The notes under the pieces were generated by a model. The model was not told where the DNA came from, searched no databases, and worked only from the letters and a program-made list of their open reading frames with translations. 64,000 nt of DNA, taken from NCBI GenBank assembly GCA_028751875.1, contig CM054159.1, positions 8,119,456 to 8,183,455 on the forward strand, given 5' to 3'. Origin of the DNA: Rapana venosa. Its lineage: Eukaryota; Mollusca; Gastropoda; Neogastropoda; Muricidae. Position numbers and translations under genes: made by a program. Position 1 is the first letter of the stretch, and each line of letters starts with the position of its first letter. Below, in pieces: positions 40,953 to 52,900 of this stretch.

Positions 40953-43900
40953 CACACACACACACACACACCACACACACACACCACACCCACACATGCA
41001 TGTTCAGCATTGTTGTCAAGGCAGAAAAAAAAATGCCAATCAGGTTACATAGCAATAACAACTGAATTTAATTATTTCCATTTTTAAAATGCCTTCCGAA
41101 CCACAAGCATTTCTGTCACATATTGAACATTTATTGTTTCAAATTACATACCCCCCCTCCCCAAATAAATCATGCTTCAGAAAAAGTCTAAACTGTAATT
41201 CTTACCAATCATTATATATAAAAAAAATTCCTCATTGCCTTTAAAATATGGAAATTTATACCAGATGTGTCAACAGCTTGTAATGGAAGTACTAGCTGAA
41301 TTACAGTTTGTTTGGTTTTGGTTTTTTTCAAACTAACACATCAACAGTGCAGTTTCTGCAATAATTTATTTTGCATCTAGTAAACTGCTTACCTAAATTC
41401 AGCGTAACCATACAAACCCATGTTTTACACACTTCTGACCTTTCAAGAAACTTGACAACACTACTTTTCACCTCCACAGCCAAGGGTGAGATTAATATTA
41501 AAGTTTACAAAAATAAAATAAGTTTGCCTTTATCGGAGACTTTCTCATTTCTAACAAGTCAATCTCTAAATAGAATTATCACACCAAATAATTGTTACAT
41601 AAAGCACAATGAGAGAGGAAACACTCTTCAATCTAGCAAAGTGCAAATACTGACTACTGTTTTCTCAACACTTTTTTGGGGGAGGGGGAAGGGGGGGTTA
41701 ACGACAATTTCCAAAAGCCACTAAACAACATGGAATGAGGAACGTTTCATTATAAACTGCACTCATAAATGACACAGTTACAATAGCAAAACAAAGCTAC
41801 AACATCATACTAAAACGAACTCAGAAGTCAGTGCTAGTTTAACAGAAGAATATGATTACAATGTTCCTTCTTTGGTAAATTTATGTTGTTTACAGACTGA
41901 TTTACCACAAGGCCTGCATCAGGGCTGATACCACATATTTTAAAAAACCACAACCAACCAACCAACCAACCCACTGCACAAAAAAAACAAAAGCAATACT
42001 GAGGAATCCAAAAGTACCGCACAAGAGCCAAGATACCGCCAAAAAGCCTCAGATGTTCCCCTCTTGTAGCCTATCATTTCTTTTATCCCAAGGGGCCAAA
42101 CTTTAAAACATACTACTGGGAAAATTATTAAAATGTTATACACAGCAAAAATTCATCTTCACACATCCCAGCTTTAAAAAAAATTAAACAAAAAGTACTT
42201 GCAACATCAAAAATGACAGGATAATTTCTCAAAACAGTTTAATGTTTCAAAAACACCACAAAAATAATAACGGCCAAAACCAAAATGAAAGTCCTACTAA
42301 AACAAAAATAAACAAATGAAATACTGAAGAAAGAAAGGAAGAAAAAAAGAAAGAAAAAGAAATTGAAAACTGATACAACTAAAACAAAAAAATGACAGAA
42401 CATGAAATTTCCAGGACACCATCGCCAAAACATCGGCCACCAATTTTGCAAATAATACTAAAATAATCCACCAAACACCAACAGCTTAGATTGCAATAAA
42501 CAAAATTATTAAAAATCTAAAAGAAAAACTGCTTTAAAAAAAAATGCTGATATGTAAATATCCCATCACAAACTGACCAGTCATAATTTGGGAGCTAACA
42601 ATGTCACAAAACCTGTCTCCCCATCCAACGCAAGCATCGCCATCCCATGCACACCATCAGCATGTACAAAACCCCACTCCCTGTTTAATTTCATCTGCTT
42701 CAGCTCTGGGCATTTGTATTAAACCATGCATTTTACTTTTCTTTTTTTCTTTTTGCTCCAGCCATGCTGCCTCTTTCACCACATAAACTACTGTTAACCT
42801 TGGACACTGATATACTCTTGAATACTGATACAGCTCTCAATGAAAATGCCAGTCTTTTTGTAAGACATTAGGTAACTTGAGATTTCTTTTAAATATGTGA
42901 TTATCATGTCGAAATTAAAGATGAAAAGGCAGATGACAACTAAAACAATCTTTAAAAAAAGCACCAGACATTGCTACACTGTCACCATGCATGCCAGACA
43001 CCTTTGCATCTATCATGCAGGCATGGGGAAAGGGAGTTGCCCTAACATGTGTATTTCACTTTTTTGTGTGGACATGTCTGATATATCGATGCCTTAGAGC
43101 AACAACGGTCTATCGACAGAGCCGCCATTTTCGAAAGTTTTGAGATACACTCATTTGAAAAGTTTGAAAGGTCAGAACAAATTGAGGATTGAACGGAAGT
43201 ATTCAGTTTTTGGAGAGAAAATGGGTATTGATGCGATCTTTATCATAGCATCTTTACGTTGTAATACATGTAGAAGAAAGCACATAAATGCATATTTACA
43301 ATTGGTGGCCTGTTTTTGCCCAGAATTTTCTCGCAGTCTGCATGTGAAACTTTGATGTCCACTAATTCTGGTCCTCTCAAAGCGATGCTAGGCTAGGCTA
43401 GTGCAGAAAGTGGAATTTCTTGTCAAGGCCAGGATAGCAAAAACACTGGCAGTGAAGGTAGACCACCTTGCTTACAGAGAAAATACAGGGCATGGCACAA
43501 AGCTTGACCCTCTTTCCCAGATAAGATCACATTCCAGCCATCAGTTTTCAGCAGGAAGAACACCACAACCTCCAGGCCCGCCAGTGTTACATAAACCCTG
43601 CCCAGCAGTCCAAGTGTATCCTCTCCTAGGCAAGAAGGGTTTGCACAGCTGGATGTCCGCTGTTGCAGACCCCTGTCCCAGATAATTGGCACTAAATTGG
43701 CATTAAAGGCTTTAGAGGAAAAGCAGGATGCTGTGTGGTAGTCCAGTGTACCCTGTGAAATTTGCTAGGACAATTTTGTGCAACAAAGGTTTTCTTCAAA
43801 TATCTTTGAAATTAATAAAACTTTTATTTTATACTTTTGTCATCTGAAAGCTTACAGTAAATTCTACCAAATATGAAAAAATCGAAAATTGCTCATTTTT

Positions 43901-46900
43901 TCAGATAAACCGTTGTTGCTCTAAGGCATCGATATACAAACAAGCTTTTCTGCCAACATGCTCTACCAAAACCTTTCAAGCAATGCACATGGGTTAAAAT
44001 GAGTGTGCGGTCTTCAAAGCCTCCCATACAATAGACATCTTTATCTAAAAATACGGGGGAAAAGGTAACTGGTTTGTTTTTTAAACATAGATTTTTTTTA
44101 AAAAGATGACGATAGTATAGGAAGAATGGTAAACCGTACACTCACTGTATGCTTATACACAGCTGTCAGTTTCCCCCACTTTCAGCTGCTCTCCATTCCA
44201 TCCCAGCCCAGCTGGTGCTAATTATAGCAGGAACTGATCACACCTGGACTAGGTGAAAGGAAGGGGCACGCTAAATTTAGCACTTTTGACTGAGCAATGT
44301 CGGATTTGCCGCTGTGGGTTTTTTTTATGTTTCTCAAGGGCTGGCCTACACCAAACACTATCTTTACTGTGGCAATCCTCAGAGCAAGAAACCTGCCATC
44401 AGAAATGACTGACTCCCTTCATCTGGTCTACATCACTCTACATAGCATCATCACCCTTTGTTCTCCAGCATAAAAGAGAAAACATTTGTAATGAATTAAT
44501 ATGAGGGAGAGTGTAGCCACCAAAAGCTAGCTATCTTGGAGGGGGGGGGGGAGGAGGAGGAGGTCTACCTGTAAGGCATCTAGCATATTTGAAAGGCTAG
44601 CAACAGAGCACCTCAGCAAGCTGCAAGTACTACACTGCACACAAGTTTTCAAGCACCACAAAGAAGAGTAGCAGGATGTGCACAAGAAAAAGATGGCTGG
44701 GAAGGAAGCAAGACAGAGACAAAAACATATTTCAACTGTATGGATTAAAACTGAAAAAGAAGGAAAAAAAAAGAGAAAATCATACAGTTCTTGAAAAGTT
44801 ATCAGACATAATGATTCACTATAAAAAAAAAAATTTTTAAAGACTGCTGCTTTTATAGATAAGACTATTGCAGTACATCTTACAGTGCAATATACAGCTT
44901 TTAGGAATAACATTGCTTCACAAAGTGATTATGTTCATTCATACACATTATAAACCAACTGTCCACTGAATGAAATTTCTTTATGAAACACTATCATCAC
45001 ATTCTGTGGATATTTCTGTACACGATTAATTTACAAATCCCAAAAGGCAATTTTTAAACACAAAACCTTTCCAACTCCTGGCAGATAGTATACAAAACAC
45101 ACCATTCTGAAAAACAGATTAACTTTCTCAAAAAAAATACAGCTTCACACTTTGCTCTTACATTAAACAAAACGCCTGTGACACAAAACTGTACCTCCAA
45201 ACACAGGGAATGATCTTCATCAGTCAGTTTTATTACGAAAATATGTATCTTTCTGTATTATCTTCTAGTGCAGTTTTGCCCACTTCACTGGTACTTCTCA
45301 TGACATCAACTGCTTTTTACAAATGTTAATAAGCATCCGTACGCTCTCTCCAGCTATTGTTTTAACTCCTATCAACCAGACTGCAGCTAACTACTTCCTA
45401 AAGGTTTTACTGACGCCAAATCACAAAGCCATTTTAGAGGGTCAACAGAGGTATACATGTAAACAAAAACAAAAGGATGTTCTGCCATCTGTGCATGTCT
45501 GCTGCCGCCGCTGCCACTCCATTTTTCCCCCTCCCGTTCCTGCGCTATAGCTCCAAGATTCCCCCCCCCCCAATGGTGACATTTTTGCATATGCAACCCC
45601 TTATGCACACTAAGAAGGTAGCAGCATTCCAACTTTGGGGATAATGTCTAAAGATGACACCAGTGTGCATACGTTTACAACACTTTTTGGTTTTGTTATC
45701 CGTTCTTACCAGCATGAATGGCCTACTCTTCCGAAAGGCAAACAGGTGTTAACAAGTGTGCAAGATGTTCTGCATGTGTTCACACATAGGACCTCAGTAT
45801 ACAGTCTCATCAGCACTTTCAGGGGAGTGAAGTCAGCACTTATGTTAACTCCGGGGGGGGGGGGGGGGGCCTTGATCGGGAGGGCCTTGATCGGGAGTCT
45901 CAGTGGTGAAGTGTGAACGCTGGTTTGAAGGCAAGCCGTCAAAGAGCCAGTGTAACACTCTAACCACTAGGCTATCCCACCCCCGACATTTGATACACAG
46001 ACTGTCAGCTGTGAAATAATAACAGATTTCTGAGCTGTCGGGAAAGTACAAGGCTCATGTTTCTTGCAAGAGTAAAAATCACCACCACTGACTTTCACTC
46101 TTACAATCTTTTACATGAAAAATGTACCCGTCTGTGTTTATCAAAAAAGGAAAGTTCGAAATGAGCAGGCTGAGGCGGAGCTGACAACACATAGCTGACA
46201 AGCAGCAAGAAGAAGCCATGTCTATTTCAGTTCACTGAGCTAAGCAACAACTACCTTTGCTACACAGACCCGACCCATGAAAGCAGAACTGTATACAACA
46301 TATGTGTCCTGATCCCAGGGATCGGATGATCTAAGATCTCTGAGTTATTAGCAAACACACGCTCATCCTAAACCAAGTGCCAAAATAGACTGTTAATAAC
46401 ACGTGCATACAAACAACACATATGCAAGTTAAATGAAAGCCGAACTGATATATAAACACAAGAGGAAGGGAAAACAGGCAGTGTGCTAAGCCAACTTTAT
46501 CCATCCATTGACAGAACATCCACACAGAAGCCAAAACAGAAACAACCACTACCACAACACACACAATGGTGACAAGTCCCAATGATCTTAACTATTGTCC
46601 AGAGACAAACAAAAACTGATATGAAGCACATATGGCTGGCTCTGCACATTTGCAAAATCCTCTGATGTTGGAGCATGGCAGCCTATAATTATGGCAAGGT
46701 ACTTGAAAAGTCATACACTCACGGCGAGGTTCTTGGAACATACACTGAAACTTTTCATCCAATGTGTGCTTGCACAGTGATTCCCAGTATGAGGGGTAAG
46801 ACAAGAGATGAGTGCATGTCCTGGAGGTTAAACTGGGGAACATGCAACTACAATTTTCTTGGAAATTGTTGGAAAGTTCAAATGGCATTCCTACTTGGGG

Positions 46901-49900
46901 GTAGGTGTTAGTACTGAAGGTTATTTTGTGTTTTGAGCAGTTAGTGTGAAGAAAAAGGAACACAGAAGGTTGTAAAACCAAATAAGAAAGTGTAGTTTTA
47001 AGATACCAATGAATACATATTATTACATTACTATTATGCTGATTCTGATTCATAAGTGAGCTACTTCTTCATTCTGACCACAACAGAAAACAACTCACAG
47101 CAATGGCACGATCAGTCTGACTTAAGTTTTCAGCTGTTGAAAAGCTTTTTCCAGACAAAATGTATGACTAGCTGACAACACATGCTTCAAAGAAATGATA
47201 AAAACAGGCTGATATTACATCACTGTAAGCTTCATCTCTGTCAACATTTGCCTTTGGTTTGATATATCTTTCTTTCTCTTCAGATAAGCACACTACACAG
47301 AAACATATCCAACTGAAAAACAACACACACACTTGAAAGTTAGATTAAAATTGATCACTATTTTCCAGCTTCACACTGACATATACCAAAGACACACAGA
47401 GAGAAACAAGCATGATACAGAGGAATCCCAATCTTGATGAATGCTGGGAATGAGTGAGGTCCTCCCTGCATTTACCTTTGACACACGCCTCAGCGTCTCA
47501 TAGGGAATATTGTTGTCCAATGCTGCTTTTCTCACGGATTCCCCTTTCTCTACACTGTTCAGAGCATCCTGGATAGTAGCATATCGTCCCTTCAGTGTTT
47601 TAGTTAAGAATTTTCGAGAAATCTGCAACAGTCAAAGTTTGATGCCTCGTTTCAGCAGCTGACGTTTCCTGTAAACCAACCATGCCCTGAAAAAAATGAA
47701 ACAATGATCTTTTTTCCTATCATTTTCGCTGTTCTACACAATTATTTTTGATCCCCCTAAATCAATTCCGCTGTTCTAATTCAGATGGAATGTGTGGTGC
47801 AACTCTTGGAGGAAAATGTTCCAGGTCCAGGCTTTTTCCCTGCACACTTTTTTCTTATCACAACATATTTTTCAAGCTGAACTACACAGTTGTTTCTGGT
47901 AGTTTTCACAAGTCTGTTTCTCAACGCATACAGCACATGCATAGTCTAGTTGATGCTTGAAAGCTCATGTCCTCCTTATCAACGAAACTCTTATCAGTTG
48001 AACCTCCTACCACCCCCCCTCCCCCCAAAAAAAAGAACATATACAAAAAAGCCAGACCATTAAAAAGAGGTGTGTTATTACATCCTCTTGATGCGTATAA
48101 CTATGTTTGTCCATCGTGTCTGACAATGACCTCCAAAACAGCAGAGGAGGCAGCTGCTGTTTTGGAAATTGGGCAGAAATTTGATTATAGTGGAGATGCC
48201 TTGCACCACAGTACATCCCCACTCTCTCGGCCAAGTGGGCATAAGGACAGTCAGCGTTGGAGATGGTGTCCAAAGGCCAACCAGCCCCCAGGGCTGCAGC
48301 ACATAAGGACTGTGCGAGTCAAGCCTCCTAGTCAGAGAGTCATAGTCGATCACTAAAGACTAAGCTGTAATGTGGAATTCCATGAGTGGGAAAGCCACTG
48401 GTCATACAGCCTCTCACTTTGTTGTTGCCCCCAGCGTCAATGGTTTAATCAAGAACTGATGCGTATAACTATACTAAAGAAACTACAAGACTAATAATGT
48501 ATACAAAAAGCATTATGCCCCCAATAGACTAAAGAAAAACAAAACACAAAAAATCTTCAGAATTGAAAAGACTGGCGATAGCTCTTAGCTGCTGAAACTG
48601 ATAATTCCAAGTGAAAAGTGACTGACATTCCCGAGGCAGAAAAATCCTTTCATGAACAAAAGGTATGTAAGCTTCCAAGCACCCACCGACCCTGATAACA
48701 CTTACTGAATGAATCCCCTTGGGCATCTAGTATTTCTGAACGGTGGTTTCTTTATACATAATATATACATAGTGGCACTGAAATAACAAGTACCCCACAC
48801 TATAAACAAAAATTACAACAGCAATGTCTGAACTATAGAAAACACTTTCACTCTTAAATTCTCCGAATTTTTAATCATCGCTTATGATTTTTTTTTCATT
48901 CTTAGCAAGAAAACCAGCAGAAATTTTTTACTTTTCTCATCACCAGATGATGACGACGACAATAATGATGACAATGATGATGATGATAAAAATAACTAGC
49001 AGAAACTCGGGGAGGAGGAGTGATGATAATGACAATGATCTGCTTCATGATTATCATACCAAGGTCACATCACTGCTTCAAACAGGCAGCAAAGCTGAAC
49101 AAGAAAATTGGGAGCAAAAAACCACCCGAATACCAGACACAGGGATCGTTTTTTGACAAATCACACACAAATGCCAGAAACACAGGCAGTGACAGAAAAG
49201 ATCATTTGTCCAGGATGGATGTTCCAAAAGATTAATTAATATACTACGCATACAGAATAAGCCCTTTGCATTCCAATGGATGGGAAGCCACATCTTCATT
49301 ACGAATTGCAAATTTTTTAATAAAAAGCATCTATATATACACAAGAGGTAAATGTACTACTGGAAAAGTAACTAACAAGCTGTGATGGCTCAAACTATGG
49401 CGTCATTTCCTTCCTGTACACCCAGTACTGTTCAAATTGCAGCCTCTTTTATAATAAGCTCTGAAGTATATGCCAAAAAGGAGATAATGTTATCAAGTGA
49501 TCTTTTATAAACCAAAACAAAAAACCACTTGTGCAAAGCACTTGGTTTAAACATATCAATGTCACAGACACACATTACTCACTTCCAAGAAAAAAAAGTC
49601 CTCATATCCTACAATCTTATTGTTTGGTGGCATTTTGGAGCATACTCCTATGAAGAAAACATTTGACACTTCTTTTGGTGCAATCTATTGCAAATATGAA
49701 CACAAAATGTTTCCAAAATAGTCCTAATACCTTTCCCATGTTTATAGTCATACAGCTAACTCGTAAATCTTAAGTTTCAAATACCATATAATTCATTCAG
49801 ACCAAAACTTATCCAACCTGCATTTAACATCTGAAAACAAGTCAGCGCTGAGAACAACTGTTACATGTTCTGAAGATGAATCACATATAGAGAAAATGCT

Positions 49901-52900
49901 ATCTTTCAACAACTCTGCTTCAAAGAACAATTTTTTATACTTTTCAAATTTCTAAAACATGAAAGTCTGCCAAGTTTGGCTTGGCTGCATCCAGAATGGC
50001 AGACAGACAGCCCAGAATGACCCATCATGCGCACATACATGCATGGTAGATCAGTGGTCCCTCAGTACTGCACCCATCCACAGCACACAAGGCTGCAGGT
50101 TTAATTCCCATCTAAAGCAGGCTATTCCCCCTATCTGCTAGACCTTGACAGGTGGTCTGGGAGCCAAGTCATTTGGATGACAATCATCCAGATAAATGTG
50201 AAACACTGTAAACGTAAAAGAGCCGTAGCAGCAGCAAGAGTTATCCTTGGCAAAGTTCTCATAAGGAAACAAATACAACCGCAGACAGAAACACACATGT
50301 TAAAATAGTTCGGCTGCACATGCAGCAGTGAGCTCTTCATGGGAGAGCAGCTCCACTTTCACACTGAAAATCTCATGACTGTTCAGTGCTATACACTACA
50401 ATACAACGCCTGTATATGGCTCATGTACATTAAAAAAAACCCACAATATCATCTACAGTCTGCTTACCAGAAAGACACCTCACCATGCAATCATCATGCA
50501 AGCAATTCCATTTCTCTTCTGTGCTCTGCACTCACTCACTTATTGGGTAGGATGCCTAGTGCCCGTTCTTCTCCCGTGTTGTATCTCTGCAGGAGGTCTG
50601 CCCAATGGCCTCACATGACATTCCGACGAGAGCAGATCATGGTTTTGTACAGGATGCATGGTGGGTATGTTTAGAGTTTTTGTAAATGACCCAGTACTGG
50701 CATGAATTATAGGATCTTTAACATGCATATTTGACTTTCTGCATCTGTATATATTATGGCACTGGCAAGTCTGCACATTCAGTTGACATGGGAGATAGTA
50801 AAACTCCCCACCCTTAATTTACCAGAGCCACTGCTGAGATTCATTCCCACAGTCATGACTTTATGGACGCATGGGACCCGAGTTGAACAGTTCTGACCAT
50901 TTGGTTACAGCATGCATCCATCAGTTCCCTTTCAAATGTTGGAAAGTGGGTAAAAACAGTTGCATACGCAAAACCTCACCACTGGTGAACCTGAGAGCTC
51001 TTGCTGGGGAACAAGCGGGGAAAAAAGTTGGGAAAAGAGGAAAACTGCAAGGCTAATCACCGATGACTGACAATGCTATTAAAATTTAAAAATCACCACT
51101 TCTGTCTGCTGCCACAAGCCGCTTATCCATATGCAATACTTTGGAAAACTGAGCATGGATGCACTGTGTCCCTGTACAACTGAAAGCTTTCCATTTATAA
51201 TACCTGACCTATCGCACACTTAGCTGTCTTTTTCTCTAATGTCTTACTTTTTTCCTAGAGAATGTACATGTCTCTCTTGCTCACTCGCTCTCTCTCTGTC
51301 ATGCATTCTCATGGCCCACTTACCGTCTGTACTTTCTGCCCTTTCTCCTCCCCCTTCTTTGGTCGACCACGTCCCCTCTTTTCCCCTGCCTTGGACGGCG
51401 TGGTCTCGTTCTTCTCCTTCAGCGTTTTGCCGGCCGACTTCTGAGGAGTGCTAGGAGTCAGCTTGCTAAGAGGTATGTCGGAATCTGTGGAGTCTGTTCG
51501 TTTCCGCTTCCCTGGTGATTTCTGATCGTCTGTTTTCTTCACTTTGGGAGTTCCGGGTGTCTTCTTCTCTTTCTTGGGAGTGTCTGATTTCTTCTGTTTG
51601 TTTGGTGTGGACCCTGAGGTGCTTGAAGATGTTTTCTTTTTGGGCGTTCCCTGATCTGCCAAGCTGGCCAGTGGCACATCTAGATCCGAATCGTCGTCCT
51701 TATTCACAGTCTTCATCTTTTTGATTGTAGCCAGGCTGACTTCTTCATCTGAAGAGTCGCTGATCTCTATCACAGACGGCTTCATTTTGCTTTTTTCTGG
51801 TGACGATTTCTTTTGAACAGAGTTTTCCTTTTTCTCCTTCTTCTTCTTCTCTGCTTTATCACCGACTTTTTTCTTCTCTGATTTGACAGAGTCTTTGGGC
51901 TGCTTCACTTTCTTGTTCAGGGACACAGGAGTCAGCTTGTTCTTGCTTTTGTCCTTCTTCTCAGCAGTGTCCCCCAACTTCCGCTTCTTGGCAGCTCCTC
52001 CATCCTGGCTTTGGCGTTTCCGCTTCTTTCCCAGCTCTTCCGCCCTCTTGGCTGCTTCTGCCATCTGCACTCACAGAATGCACACATGGATGCTTTTTCA
52101 GTTACGTTCTTAAAAAATATATATACATATCTGAAGAATAAGCATCATGTGTTTACAACAACAGGGTTCGCCCAGAATTCTAACCGGCATTGATGAGACA
52201 CAACAAGAAAATCTAAACTACTCAGGGTCCCTGAAGACTTTTTAAAAACAAAATTTCAATAGCTCAACTTTCTCAAATAAAAAGTGGCGCAGCATGCAAA
52301 AATCATGAATAAGGATCAAAATTCAGAAAATGAGATTTAAGTGTCATCTAAAAAATTCTGCACAAGACACAAAAAAAACAGATTTTAATTATCTTTTATT
52401 ACTTTTTAAGATACACACGTTGGAGTCTCCAGGTGATCAGTGACTGTGGCTTTAACGGCATTCACTTTAGCAACATGCAGCATAAAACTACAGCTGGCGA
52501 ATTATCCATGATTTTCACGTGTGCAGTGTCACAAAATTCCAAACTTTGTTGCACAGAATGCGAATTATTTGAACAATATCACATTGCTAAAACAGTAATC
52601 AGGCAGTACAGAGTTTGACTATCAGTATATGATTAATCTAAATAAGTTAGGCAATACACAAGTTAAATTGGTAGATTTAAAACCAATTAAGGGGAAAAAG
52701 CTGGAAAAACAGCCTGATGTAAACAATACAAATACAGCAAGCCTCTAATGTAATTTTAAAAAATCTTCATTAAAAAACACACACACACACACAAACAAGC
52801 TCTATTGGAATATGGTTTAAAAAATGCACACAAATTTCTAGTTGAAAAGAAAAGAGTTAAAAAAAACTCTCTCTTTTCTGGAGCATTATCATGAATATAC

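Noticed and set aside
43140..43685. Short open frames inside the 28-bp-TIR element as a transposase
   Set aside because: No DDE-type motifs or helix-turn-helix visible; lengths of 71 and 94 codons are too short.
47371..47628. Psq open frame as an independent gene
   Set aside because: It is too short, has no start context, and both ends show splice sites in phase with BAZ1B; a cassette exon is the simpler reading, though a transposase relic remains possible.
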